A stretch of DNA of 64,000 nt from Paradesertivirga sp966210515 (GTDB lineage Bacteria > Bacteroidota > Bacteroidia > Sphingobacteriales > Sphingobacteriaceae), in contig CBIHLM010000006.1 in the NCBI GenBank assembly GCA_966210515.1, positions 1 to 64,000 on the forward strand. The letters are read 5' to 3'. A program made the translations under genes and the position numbers. Shown in pieces: positions 43,560 to 52,812 of this stretch. The notes below the pieces were generated by a model that was not told the origin of the DNA, did not search any database, and was given only the letters and a program-made list of their open reading frames with translations. Position 1 is the first letter of the stretch; every line of letters begins with the position of its first letter.

Positions 43560-44786
43560 TTGGATGAAATGAGAAGAAATAAGTTCATGTTCGCGACGGG
43601 GATAGAAAATAGCTATCCAATGATTACACTTCCTGATGGCACCAGAAAAAGAGTTGATGAGATGGAAAAGTGCGGCCATTACAAATACTGGAAAGACGAT
43701 TTCAACCTCGTAAGAGAGATGGGTATTGAATTTTTGAGATACGGAGCCCCGCTTCATAAAACACATATAGGCCCCGGGAAGTACGACTGGACTTTTGTTG
43801 ACGAGACATTTAACTACATGAAGGAAGTCGGCATTACACCCATTGTCGATTTATGCCACTTCGGGGTGCCCGACTGGATCGGAGACTTCCAAAATAAAGA
43901 TTTCCCAGCCCATTTCGCAGAGTATGCAAAAGCCTTCGCAGCCAGGTTTCCATATATAGAAATGTATACTCCGGTTAACGAAATTTTTGTCGCAGCAATG
44001 TTTTCTGCTCAATATGGCTGGTGGAACGAGTGCAAAACTGACGACAAATCCTTCGTAAGGGCATTGACAAATCTCTGCAAAGCCAACGTGCTTGCAATGA
44101 ACGCCATTTTAGAAGTTCAACCTAATGCAACTTTTATTCAAAGCGAATCATCAGAATATTTCCATCCAGAAACTCCGGATTGCGACGCCTTAGCCGCATT
44201 CCTGAATCAGAAACGATTTCTATCGCTTGACTTAAGTTATGGATATCCCATCAGTGTTAGTATGTATGAGTACCTGCGCGAAAATGGAATGAGCAAACAA
44301 GAATATCATTGGTTTGAAAACAACATAATCAAGGGCAATTGCATTATGGGTAACGATTATTATATTACCAACGAACACATGGTCCATGAAAATGGAAGCA
44401 CATCTGCCGCCGGTGAAATTTTCGGATATTATGTAATTACTCACCAATATTTCAGCAGATATAAGTTACCTGTAATGCATACAGAAACGAACATCTCTGA
44501 AAATAATGCTTTGAGATGGCTGCAGACGCAATGGGCAAATGTTCGCCGATTGAAACGGGATGGGATTCCGATCTATGGCTTTACATGGTATAGCTTAACT
44601 GACCAAGTTGACTGGGACTCTGCGCTTAGAAATGATGCTGGTAATGTAAACTCGCTCGGTTTGTATGATTTAGACAGAAAAATAAGACCTGTAGGTGAAG
44701 CTTATAAGCACCTTATAGAACAGTGGAAAGATGCCTTGGAGCACGAAAGCTATGTCTTAACTTTCAAATCCGGTTATTACAAGTAA
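43560..44786 (+). CDS. GH1-like glycoside hydrolase
   Basis: A 408-residue cytoplasmic clan-A hydrolase. The acid/base is Glu141 in MYTPVNE and the candidate nucleophile Glu309 in PVMHTETN, both matching the GH1 order (NEP-like and TENG-like motifs), with VDLCHFGVPDW near the third strand. It is shorter than classic GH1 enzymes (450-480) and the second motif is TETN rather than TENG. No signal peptide, so it likely acts on imported sugars or glycosides. A TTG start follows AAGG; ATG at 43569 is an alternative. Confidence 0.8.
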   Translation: MDEMRRNKFMFATGIENSYPMITLPDGTRKRVDEMEKCGHYKYWKDDFNLVREMGIEFLRYGAPLHKTHIGPGKYDWTFVDETFNYMKEVGITPIVDLCHFGVPDWIGDFQNKDFPAHFAEYAKAFAARFPYIEMYTPVNEIFVAAMFSAQYGWWNECKTDDKSFVRALTNLCKANVLAMNAILEVQPNATFIQSESSEYFHPETPDCDALAAFLNQKRFLSLDLSYGYPISVSMYEYLRENGMSKQEYHWFENNIIKGNCIMGNDYYITNEHMVHENGSTSAAGEIFGYYVITHQYFSRYKLPVMHTETNISENNALRWLQTQWANVRRLKRDGIPIYGFTWYSLTDQVDWDSALRNDAGNVNSLGLYDLDRKIRPVGEAYKHLIEQWKDALEHESYVLTFKSGYYK

Positions 44787-44819
44787 GTTGTTTTTGTATC
44801 TTGCAAAAAAGCTTTAGCC

Positions 44820-45734
44820 ATGTATAAATATCTTAGTCTTGCGGTAGTACTCGCTACATCAATCAACATTCATGCTCAAACGGTTATCCCTCTTTACAAG
44901 GGAAAAGTACCAAATTCCATTAAACACTCTGAGCAGGAAGTAAAAAATGTTAATGATGCAGGCCAGATCAGATATAGCAAGGTAACTCAACCCACTTTAG
45001 AGATTCATCTTCCCGAGGCAGGTAAAGCTAACGGCACTGCTATAGTAATTATACCGGGTGGGGGATATGGAATCGTCTCTTATACGAATGAAGGAACTGA
45101 TATAGCCCGTGAATTTAATAAAATGGGGATAGCCGCATTTATTTTAAAATACCGGTTACCCTCGGATAAAATTATGGCAGATAAAACGATCGGCCCTTTA
45201 CAGGATGCTCAACAAGCTATCAAAACAGTCAGAATGCGAGCCAAAGAATGGGGTGTTGATACTGCGAAGGTAGGAATTATCGGCTTTTCAGCAGGCGGGC
45301 ACCTGGCTTCAACAGCTGGCACACACTTTAATAAATCTGTTATCGATAATAAAGAAAAAATAAACTTGCGTCCTGACTTTATGATATTAATGTACCCTGT
45401 TATCAGCTTGACGGAGGAGTTAATGCACAAAGGTTCCCGCGACAATTTGATCGGCTCAAACCCATCAATCCAACTTACCAGCCTTTATTCTAACAACACT
45501 CAGGTTACTGAAAAAACGCCTCCTACTATTCTTATCCATGCGGGCGATGATAGGACAGTGAAGGTTGAAAATAGTTTAAGATTCTATGAATCACTTTTAA
45601 GATGCGGCGTACCGGCAGAAATGCACATCTATCCCAAAGGTGGTCATGGTTTTGGGGTTAACAACAGGACCACTCCTGATAAATGGACTGAAAGAGTTGA
45701 AAACTGGTTAAAATCCGGCAATTTCATTCCTTAG
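44820..45734 (+). CDS. Secreted alpha/beta hydrolase, carbohydrate acetylesterase-like
   Basis: A 304-residue protein with a signal peptide (LATSINIHAQ). The BD-FAE/acetylxylan esterase pattern is seen: VIIPGGGYGIVS (oxyanion hole), IIGFSAGGHLAS (nucleophile Ser), LIHAGDDRTVKVENS (Asp) and YPKGGHGFGV (His). It probably deacetylates or deacylates a polysaccharide in the periplasm. It follows the GH1-like gene by 33 bases and may work with it on a glycan. Confidence 0.85.
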   Translation: MYKYLSLAVVLATSINIHAQTVIPLYKGKVPNSIKHSEQEVKNVNDAGQIRYSKVTQPTLEIHLPEAGKANGTAIVIIPGGGYGIVSYTNEGTDIAREFNKMGIAAFILKYRLPSDKIMADKTIGPLQDAQQAIKTVRMRAKEWGVDTAKVGIIGFSAGGHLASTAGTHFNKSVIDNKEKINLRPDFMILMYPVISLTEELMHKGSRDNLIGSNPSIQLTSLYSNNTQVTEKTPPTILIHAGDDRTVKVENSLRFYESLLRCGVPAEMHIYPKGGHGFGVNNRTTPDKWTERVENWLKSGNFIP

Positions 45735-45742
45735 GGAATAAC

Positions 45743-45783
45743 GGTTAATGTGTAAAAGACAAACTATCTTTTACACATTAACC
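45743..45783. terminator. 17-bp perfect inverted repeat between convergent genes
   Basis: GGTTAATGTGTAAAAGA and TCTTTTACACATTAACC are exact reverse complements with a 7-base loop. It lies between the esterase (ends 45734) and the kinase on the other strand, and the right arm encodes that kinase's last residues (LMCKR). The function as terminator is inferred from position; there is no strong T run. Confidence 0.65.
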
Positions 45784-46699
45784 ATTTATACAACCGGAAA
45801 ACATCTTCTTTTTTAAATAGCTGCGTTCCTGCGTTCATCGTGGCAGCAGAGCCACAAGCCACACCCATTCGGACCATTTCAGAATAACTGCCATTGCGGG
45901 CCAGAACAGAAACCATTCCGGCCACCATACTATCGCCGGCACCTACTGTGCTTAATTTCTTAACCGTTGGAGCAGGAATGTATTCCTTTATATCTTCTGT
46001 AATTAAATAGGCTCCCTGAGCACCCAGCGAAACAACAATTACTTCAGCCTTCCCTTCTCTAATTAACTGCTGGGCAGCTTCGTCAGCAGATTCATTATCT
46101 AATGTCTCAATACCAACTAAACGACCTAATTCTCCCAGGTTTGGCTTGGCCAGGAAAATTCCCTCTGTCAGCACCTCCCGCAGAGCCTCTTCAGAAGTGT
46201 CAACAATTAACATGGCTTTTTTTTCTTTTCCTTTTCGAACGATTCTTTTTAAAATCTCCGTTGACATTCCAGGGGGCAAACTTCCGCTAATTACAATAAT
46301 CTCCGGAAAAGGATCTAAGCGTTCAAACTCTTTAAAAAACCCCTCCTGTTCGTTATCAGGCATTTCTGATCCTGGCATTCCGAACCGGTATTGTTGATTT
46401 GTAGAACTGGCTACAACTATAAAATTTTCACGCGTTTCAGCAGAAACACTAACGGCATGCTGACTTACTCCTTCCTGATCTAATAATTCTTCCAATAACT
46501 TCCCGGTTCTTCCTCCGGAAGGAAACAAGGCAGTGGAATCAATATCTAACCGCCGCAATGCCCGCGACACATTAATTCCACCTCCTCCCGGCTCAAATTT
46601 TGGCTCAGCGCACCGAAGTTTTTTTTCAGGGACCAGCTGGTCAATAACTGTGCTTTTATCAACGGTAGGATTAAGAGTTATGGTTAAAATGCGTTTCAT
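45764..46699 (-). CDS. PfkB-family sugar phosphate kinase (1-phosphofructokinase / phosphofructokinase-2 type)
   Basis: A 311-residue ribokinase-fold kinase. TLNPTVDKSTVID is the typical start of FruK/PfkB/LacC proteins; KFEPGGGGINVSRAL holds the substrate Gly motif, and TVGAGDSMVAGMVS is the anion hole with the catalytic Asp. It phosphorylates a fructose or tagatose phosphate. The neighbour is not a PTS gene, so phosphofructokinase-2 activity in glycolysis is more likely than FruK. The coding 3' end lies in a large hairpin. Confidence 0.87.
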   Translation of the reverse strand: MKRILTITLNPTVDKSTVIDQLVPEKKLRCAEPKFEPGGGGINVSRALRRLDIDSTALFPSGGRTGKLLEELLDQEGVSQHAVSVSAETRENFIVVASSTNQQYRFGMPGSEMPDNEQEGFFKEFERLDPFPEIIVISGSLPPGMSTEILKRIVRKGKEKKAMLIVDTSEEALREVLTEGIFLAKPNLGELGRLVGIETLDNESADEAAQQLIREGKAEVIVVSLGAQGAYLITEDIKEYIPAPTVKKLSTVGAGDSMVAGMVSVLARNGSYSEMVRMGVACGSAATMNAGTQLFKKEDVFRLYKWLMCKR

Positions 46700-46782
46700 G
46701 AAAGTATGAGATTTTAAAAACAGGTTCGAAAACCCTGAAGATTAACGAAATTCACAGGTGTTTGTTCATTATCCAGGTAAAA

Positions 46783-46810
46783 CAAAAGCCCTGCGTGGAC
46801 AGAGCTTTTG
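46783..46810 (-). terminator. Terminator of the M16 peptidase operon
   Basis: CAAAAGC/GCTTTTG with inner CT/AG pairs. The minus-strand product ends in a T-rich run. It lies just after the stop of the gene at 46817. Confidence 0.7.
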
Positions 46811-46816
46811 ACACCA

Positions 46817-48118
46817 TTATAGTGTATTTTTAAATGCCGATGCGGCTTCATCCGCCAATTTCTTATCACCCAGATAACTCCATCGTATTGTGTTGACATA
46901 TTTCTTCAACACCGCATTCATTTGTGTTAAGGTTACTTTAGTAATTCGTTCGGCAGTTTCATCGGCAATACGCCAATCACCCAAAATTTCCGCGCTCCCT
47001 AAGCTTGCTGCAATGGCTTCTGTGCTCTCTTCCTTCATGTAATTATTGGTAATAAAGCCACTCTTTCCCGAAGCAAGCTCTTCCTCAGAAAATCCGTTAT
47101 CTCTCAAATCTTTAAGCTCATCAATCATTACCTCTACAGCAGCCTTTGGATCCGTAGTACTAACATACATTACCGCATACGGCATTAAACGGTTTACACT
47201 ATGAGCATAGGGAGCATATGATAAATTACGATTTGTTCTGATTTCCCGGAACAAGCGATTGCTCAAAGCAGAAATAGCAAGTCGGTACGGCAAATAATCA
47301 CTGCTCGAAACAGCCGGTGCATTTATACTTCCGGTGATATAATTTGTAGCTAAAACACGCTCTTCTAACAACACCTCCGCTGTGGCTGAGACGGGCATCG
47401 AATACAGTGCTGGCTTATAGGCCTTAACGGGAACAGTTGCAAATGAAGCGGTAATACGTTTTATAATTTCTTCTTTAGAAATCTTTCCAACAACCACAAT
47501 AAACATACGTTTCTTGTTAAGTAACTTGTTAAAATAGTAATCTTTTACCTCAGCTGATGTAAGCTTACTTAAAGTTTCTACATCGCCCGAAGGATCTACC
47601 GCATAAGGAGTTCCTTTAAAAGCGTTTTTTATTGTCAATTGTTCAATCCGGTCATCCGGATCAGATTCTGATTGCTTTATCCCCGAAATCATTTTTTCCT
47701 TTAGCATTTCAAACTCTTTTTCCTCAAACACAGGATTCACGACAGCGTCCGCAAATAAGCCCCAACCTTCATTAAAAAACTTTGAAATACAGGTCATGCT
47801 GATTGTTCCGTTGTCGTAACCAGATGAGCCGCTTACCTCAAGCCCAAAAGCATCTTCCCTATCCTTAAAAACATCTTTATTATATTTTTTCGTTCCGCAC
47901 TCAGTTGTTGATGCTAAGGCAAGTTGTTCTATTCCTGCTTTACCAGCCGGATAATTTGTAACCCCGCCCCTGAAATACATGCTTACGTTGATAATCTCCT
48001 TTTGCGTGGGCTTCATAATTACTTTAATGCCTGCTACCTCGAAAGAAGTTGCCTTCGGCTGCGCAGAAACTCCAAGTGTTATGAATAATATATATACACT
48101 AAATACAAAACGTTTCAT
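46817..48118 (-). CDS. Catalytically inactive M16-family peptidase subunit
   Basis: A 433-residue protein with a signal peptide (LGVSAQ). It has the M16 fold but the zinc motif position (GIEQLALASTTECG) lacks HxxEH, so it cannot bind zinc. It keeps the second-subunit signature RNLSYAPYAHS. Such partners form the chamber with an active subunit. It is 18 bases after the active M16 gene and probably makes a heterodimer with it. Confidence 0.88.
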   Translation of the reverse strand: MKRFVFSVYILFITLGVSAQPKATSFEVAGIKVIMKPTQKEIINVSMYFRGGVTNYPAGKAGIEQLALASTTECGTKKYNKDVFKDREDAFGLEVSGSSGYDNGTISMTCISKFFNEGWGLFADAVVNPVFEEKEFEMLKEKMISGIKQSESDPDDRIEQLTIKNAFKGTPYAVDPSGDVETLSKLTSAEVKDYYFNKLLNKKRMFIVVVGKISKEEIIKRITASFATVPVKAYKPALYSMPVSATAEVLLEERVLATNYITGSINAPAVSSSDYLPYRLAISALSNRLFREIRTNRNLSYAPYAHSVNRLMPYAVMYVSTTDPKAAVEVMIDELKDLRDNGFSEEELASGKSGFITNNYMKEESTEAIAASLGSAEILGDWRIADETAERITKVTLTQMNAVLKKYVNTIRWSYLGDKKLADEAASAFKNTL

Positions 48119-48136
48119 AAATATTATTTCTCTTGT

Positions 48137-49513
48137 TTATTTGAAGAATTCTTCGGGTTTTAACTCTGCTTTCATCGGAGCACTAATAAGCATCCCGGCA
48201 GCATAAGGTTTATTTTTAATATACTTTTTAACGTATTGCTGTAAATCTGCACGATTAACTTTCCTCAAATTTTCAAGATAAGTGGTTAGATAATCGATAG
48301 AAGCAGATGCCCACCAAAAAGAAATGGTATGTATAAAGTTTGATGTTATCTCCTCGTCTTTTACCTGACTGATTTCCAGCATACGCTTTGCCGTTTCGAT
48401 TTGTTCATCGGTTAGGTAGGTATCAGTATCCCAAAGAGCAATTTGTCGCTTTACTTCCGCGGTACATTCTTTTATTTTGGACGGATTGGGCACCACGAAT
48501 ACACTGATAGGCCCGGTATGCTTTTGGGTCAAATAACCAATGTTCACCTGCAAAGCCAAACCTGCATCTACCAGAGCTTTACTAAACTTTGAAGAATTTT
48601 GATTAATGATAAAAGAAAACACATCTGCGGCATAGGTTGCAGGTAAATCATTCCTTGTATCCGGCCCCTGCCAATTCATCATAATAAACGGCACTCGAGA
48701 AAGATCCGACTCAACAATAAAATGTTCGGTCTTTGTTAAAGGCTTAAACTCCGGAACCGGCCATTTTTGTGCCGGATCAAAACCCGCGGGCTTCCAGTCT
48801 GCAAAAATTGCTTCTGTTTGTTTAAAAACGTCTTCGTGCTTTACATCTCCGGCTATGGTTAACAATGAATTATCCGGCCAATAGTATTTATTCTTTATGG
48901 TGTCCATCTGCGCCGGCGTTGCCGAACGGATGATATCATGATTTCCAATCACATTCTTTCTGCTGTAAAGATCGCCCCATAGCTTTTTATTCATTTCATC
49001 AAACAGAGCAAAATATGGATTAGACTCGTTACGCTGAAACTCGCCGTCGACTACCACATTCTCCTTTTTCATCTCTTCAGCATCGAATTTGGGATATCTT
49101 ATTGCTGAATTCATAAACTCCAAACCATGCTGAAGATTGAACTTCGGGAGGGTAAAATAATAGTTCACCAGCTCCTGCGACGTGGTTCCATTAAAACTAA
49201 TTCCTAATTCGCTTACCCTATTAAGAAAGGCTTCCTGACTGGGATAATCTTTATTTGCCTTGAAAAACATGTGCTCGTATAAATGACTGAGCCCATTATA
49301 CTGTGGAGGTTCAGTATAGGAGCCATTCTTTACAGCAATTTCGATCGTCGCCAAAGGGACGCTGTTATCCTCTAAAACCAATACATCCAAGCCGTTTGAA
49401 AGCTTCTTAAAGAACATATTGGAAGGTAACTTGACTTTCGGAGTTGTAGGCTGCGCCTGCGCGGTTTCAAGTAGAAAGCAGGCAATAATCAGGTATAAAA
49501 TTTTTTTTATCAT
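48137..49513 (-). CDS. Active M16-family zinc metallopeptidase
   Basis: A 458-residue exported peptidase (signal peptide up to ETAQAQP). The inverted zinc motif HLYEHMFFK provides two His and the catalytic Glu, with the downstream Glu in FQRNESNPYF or nearby. The processing-peptidase-like fold is supported by NGSYTEPPQYNGLSHLYEH at the start. It pairs with the inactive partner downstream to degrade peptides in the periplasm. First gene of this two-gene operon. Confidence 0.92.
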   Translation of the reverse strand: MIKKILYLIIACFLLETAQAQPTTPKVKLPSNMFFKKLSNGLDVLVLEDNSVPLATIEIAVKNGSYTEPPQYNGLSHLYEHMFFKANKDYPSQEAFLNRVSELGISFNGTTSQELVNYYFTLPKFNLQHGLEFMNSAIRYPKFDAEEMKKENVVVDGEFQRNESNPYFALFDEMNKKLWGDLYSRKNVIGNHDIIRSATPAQMDTIKNKYYWPDNSLLTIAGDVKHEDVFKQTEAIFADWKPAGFDPAQKWPVPEFKPLTKTEHFIVESDLSRVPFIMMNWQGPDTRNDLPATYAADVFSFIINQNSSKFSKALVDAGLALQVNIGYLTQKHTGPISVFVVPNPSKIKECTAEVKRQIALWDTDTYLTDEQIETAKRMLEISQVKDEEITSNFIHTISFWWASASIDYLTTYLENLRKVNRADLQQYVKKYIKNKPYAAGMLISAPMKAELKPEEFFK

Positions 49514-49595
49514 CTATCGGTAATGCTTGGGAGTAAATATATCAGAAAAATCAAAAAACTTCTTCTTCATATTCTATTTATAATAGAAACAGTAT

Positions 49596-49853
49596 ATGAA
49601 ACTAAACGAAGATTTGTTGAAAATATTAAGTAAGACTTATGCAAACTCGAGTTTAATAAACAGCTCCTATAAAAACAATGACATCTCATTTAAAACAGAT
49701 AATGATGGTAATCCGATTGTATTTTTCATTGGAAAGAGACGGGAAGATGGCACCATCAAAGGCGAAAGATATGCAAGAACCTTAAAAATTGATAAGGATG
49801 GCCGTATTACAAAAGACCATTGGGAGCTAAAAGGTAAAGCTGGCGGGAGGTAA
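49596..49853 (+). CDS. Small hypothetical protein
   Basis: An 85-residue basic soluble protein with no signal peptide. Alternating polar/charged strands (DISFKTDNDGNPIVFFIG, GERYARTLKIDKDGRITKD) end in a Gly/Arg tail (KGKAGGR). It has the composition of a small beta-rich protein; no family recognised. It lies 59 bases before the pncC gene on the same strand. Confidence 0.55.
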   Translation: MKLNEDLLKILSKTYANSSLINSSYKNNDISFKTDNDGNPIVFFIGKRREDGTIKGERYARTLKIDKDGRITKDHWELKGKAGGR

Positions 49854-49912
49854 TAAACTTGTAGGATAAAACTATTAGAAGAGAGAGGTGTTAGAAAAAT
49901 AAAATTAGAATT

Positions 49913-50392
49913 ATGCCCGCCAAATCCGTTATTGCTTGTTGCCACACTATCTTAGCAAAAGATCTGACTATAGCCTTTGTTGAAAGCGCAACTACCGGCA
50001 AGTTAATCTATGATTTCACGTCAGTGCCCGATTGCGGTCAAATTGTAAAAGGTAGTATTGTTTGTTATGATCGCAGTGTAAAAGAGAACTTGCTAAAGGT
50101 TCCTTCCCAAATTATTGATAAATACTCGGCCGAATCTCCTGAGGTTACCCAGCTATTAGCTGAAGGGGCTAAAGAACTAATACAAGCGGATATTATCGTT
50201 TCGGTGACAGGTTTAACTTCGCCCGGCGGAAGTGAAACCGACTCGAAACCGGTGGGCACGATGTTCGTCCATGCAATTATAAACGATAATGCCTGGAAAA
50301 CATCTTTGCTTTTTGAAGGAACGCCGGATGAAATAGTCGAGCAGACGATTGACGCAATTGCCAGCCTGCTATTAGAAGAATTAACAAACTAA
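49913..50392 (+). CDS. pncC: CinA C-terminal / PncC-type nicotinamide mononucleotide amidohydrolase
   Basis: A 159-residue protein equal to the C-terminal domain of CinA alone. The catalytic serine is in FVESATTGKLIYDF, and IVSVTGLTSPGGSETDSKPVGTMFVHA is the conserved region. It deamidates NMN to nicotinic acid mononucleotide for NAD salvage. The usual ESCTGG motif here reads ESATTG, so activity should be checked. A terminator follows. Confidence 0.85.
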   Translation: MPAKSVIACCHTILAKDLTIAFVESATTGKLIYDFTSVPDCGQIVKGSIVCYDRSVKENLLKVPSQIIDKYSAESPEVTQLLAEGAKELIQADIIVSVTGLTSPGGSETDSKPVGTMFVHAIINDNAWKTSLLFEGTPDEIVEQTIDAIASLLLEELTN

Positions 50393-50404
50393 AGTATAAA
50401 AAAA

Positions 50405-50430
50405 GGAGCAAATCTTTAAGATTTTGCTCC
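50405..50430. terminator. Bidirectional terminator
   Basis: GGAGCAAA/TTTGCTCC is an 8-bp stem extended by ATCTT/AAGAT, with A's on the left and T's on the right. It ends pncC and covers the 3' end of the small minus-strand gene. Confidence 0.88.
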
Positions 50431-50583
50431 CTTTGCTTTAATAGTTCTTTTCGGATGTCCATCGACTTTATCTACACCAAACCAACTGTTATGTGCTTTG
50501 TATGTTGAAGGCGGAGTATCTCGTATTGAGTCTGTCGGAGCCAGTTTCATTAAATTTTCTAAGGTAGGATCAAAATTTCTCAT
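50416..50583 (-). CDS. Small 55-residue hypothetical protein
   Basis: A short frame (MRNFDPTLENLMKLAPTDSI to IKAKGAKS) with ATG at 50583 and TAA at 50418. It has no signal peptide, is mildly basic (KVDGHPKRTIKAKGAKS) and has a Trp-Phe core (SWFGVDK). The frame ends inside the terminator hairpin shared with pncC. Its orderly composition and adjacent terminator make it more likely real than chance. Function unknown. Confidence 0.5.
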   Translation of the reverse strand: MRNFDPTLENLMKLAPTDSIRDTPPSTYKAHNSWFGVDKVDGHPKRTIKAKGAKS

Positions 50584-50860
50584 AGCTTAATACGTGATGT
50601 TATAATTGCGAAAACCGCAACACTGCCAATAAAGCAATAAGCGTTCCGAAAGCCCTTTTAGAAAGGCCAAATCCAACCGAAGATAATCCAGAGAGGGATT
50701 TTAAGCTGTATTAAGGTTTTTCATACCCCTAAACATCGAAAATTTTTCAAAAAATAAATACATGAAAGTATTGATTTAATTTAATGTTTAAACATTTGTC
50801 TGCGAAAGCATACGCATTTCATAAAAAAGTATACATTGTCTTAAAAATCAGGCAATTATA

Positions 50861-51319
50861 CTAAAACTCAGATCTTACTGCTTCGACTCCGAATTTATTA
50901 AGAAAGTCTACTCCTTCGTCAGAAGGCAGGCCCTTATAATTTGCGTATGAGTTTTTATAAAACACTTTTTTCACTCCGGATGAGAAGATAATCCTGGCAC
51001 AAGGCAGACAGGGTGAAAGTGTTAGGTACAAAGTAGAACCGTGTAAATCAGCTCCATTCTTCACCGCATAAAGAATAGCATTTTCCTCGGCATGCAGAGC
51101 CAGCGAACAACTCCCCCTTGCATCTCTGGGGCAACCTGTTTCAGGCCATTCCTCATCACAATTATGTGTTCCTGCAGGCGGACCATTATAACCTATGGAA
51201 ATAATTCTGGTTTCCTTGGCGAGAACAGCCCCAACCTGAGCCTTCACGCAATGCGAGCGCTTGGCAAGGTCGGAGGCAAGATTCATGAAAATGGTATCGA
51301 AACTGGGTTTTTGAGTCAT
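50861..51319 (-). CDS. dCMP deaminase family protein
   Basis: A 152-residue zinc deaminase. Zinc ligands in ALHAEENAIL (His with catalytic Glu) and LSPCLPCARII (two Cys). The allosteric/substrate region GYNGPPAGTHNCDEEW is typical of dCMP deaminase and ComEB. It converts dCMP to dUMP for dTMP synthesis. Single gene; the transporter lies behind it. Confidence 0.9.
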   Translation of the reverse strand: MTQKPSFDTIFMNLASDLAKRSHCVKAQVGAVLAKETRIISIGYNGPPAGTHNCDEEWPETGCPRDARGSCSLALHAEENAILYAVKNGADLHGSTLYLTLSPCLPCARIIFSSGVKKVFYKNSYANYKGLPSDEGVDFLNKFGVEAVRSEF

Positions 51320-51334
51320 TAAATTGAAAAAATA

Positions 51335-52615
51335 TTATTTCTGCGAAATTACACCAACTTTATGTCCCGCAATAGAATAATACAGAATAAATAAATAACA
51401 AGGCGCCATGACACCAAAAAATACCCATTGAAAATCATAGGCCTCTTTAAAATGCCCGAAGATCAAAGGCAAAATTGCGCCTCCTGCAATCCCCATAATC
51501 AAAAAAGCAGAACCCATTTCGGTAAACTTTCCCAGTCCTCTGATCGCCATTGGAAAGATTGCCGGCCACATTAAAGCATTTGCCAAACCTAAAGCGGCAA
51601 CAAAACCAACCGAAACGTATCCCTCAGTAAGTAAAGCCCCTGTGGTGAAAATAATTCCGACGATTGCCGATATCTTTAAACCAGTTTCCTGACTTATATA
51701 TTTGGGAATGGTTATTATGCCAATAATATACCCCACGAGCATGGCCACAAGAGTAAAAGACGTATAGTACTTTGTTTCGTCCAATGGGATACCAAAGCTC
51801 TTGCCGTAAATTCCGATCGCATCTCCGGCCATTACTTCGACCCCCACATAAAGAAACAAACATAAAACACCCAGCATGAGATGAGGAAATTGCAGTGCAC
51901 TCGATTTCCCGGCGGCCAAAGACTTACCCTCGGGCTGAGCATTAGCCGTAGAAGCATCGATATCAGGCAAAGAAGATTTACTGATCCATAAGGCTAAGAA
52001 TAATAAGGAAACTGCAATTATTATATACGGGGTAATTACCCGGCCGGCCAATTCATCCAGTAAAGCATTTTTACTTTGCAGATTTGTAGCAGAAATAATC
52101 CTGGTTTCTAAGGCAGTGGCGTCCTTTAAAACAATCGCCCCCAGAATTAATGGACTAAGTATACCGGCAACCTTATTGCAAATACCCATTATACTAATTC
52201 GCTGGGCTGCACTTTCGATAGGACCTACGATACTGATATATGGATTTGATGCTGTTTGTAAAATAGACAATCCAGCACCCTGTACAAACAATCCTGTTAA
52301 AAAAAGAGCAAAACTCCTGGAGTTTGCAGCGGGAACAAAGACAATCGCACCTATAGCCATTACTACTAACCCGAGTGCCATTCCTCGCTTCATGCCTGTT
52401 TTCTTTAATATCCACGAAGAGGGTACGGCAAGGAAAAAATATGCCATGTAGAATGCGAAGGTCACAAAAAAAGCCTGCGTGTCGGTTTCAAGATTGCATG
52501 CAAGCTTTAAAAAAGGAATAAGCGTTCCGTTTAACCACGTAACAAATCCGAATATAAAAAACAATATTCCGATAATAACAATTGGCTTAGAGGAGTTTAC
52601 AGGTTTGTCATGCAT
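51335..52615 (-). CDS. Sugar:H+ symporter of the FucP/GluP (MFS) family
   Basis: A 426-residue inner-membrane transporter with twelve helices. GFVTWLNGTLIPFLKLACNL in helix 1 and VGPIESAAQRISIMGICNKVAG are hallmarks of the fucose/glucose/galactose and N-acetylglucosamine permeases of Bacteroidota. The substrate cannot be told from sequence. A longer gap separates it from the divergent LysE gene. Confidence 0.88.
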   Translation of the reverse strand: MHDKPVNSSKPIVIIGILFFIFGFVTWLNGTLIPFLKLACNLETDTQAFFVTFAFYMAYFFLAVPSSWILKKTGMKRGMALGLVVMAIGAIVFVPAANSRSFALFLTGLFVQGAGLSILQTASNPYISIVGPIESAAQRISIMGICNKVAGILSPLILGAIVLKDATALETRIISATNLQSKNALLDELAGRVITPYIIIAVSLLFLALWISKSSLPDIDASTANAQPEGKSLAAGKSSALQFPHLMLGVLCLFLYVGVEVMAGDAIGIYGKSFGIPLDETKYYTSFTLVAMLVGYIIGIITIPKYISQETGLKISAIVGIIFTTGALLTEGYVSVGFVAALGLANALMWPAIFPMAIRGLGKFTEMGSAFLIMGIAGGAILPLIFGHFKEAYDFQWVFFGVMAPCYLFILYYSIAGHKVGVISQK

Positions 52616-52812
52616 AATTGGTCGATATTTTAAAAATTACAAGATAACGGAAAGGCGTAACATCTGCAATAAACTTATTTCTTGCCGAACATTTTTGCGT
52701 GTTTATACTTATATTATAAAATTGATGTTTTATAAAGAGGGTAATCTGTTATATAAACCGACAGAATTTTCCTTTAATTTGCATTTCGCAACATTCTGAA
52801 AAGAATACATTC

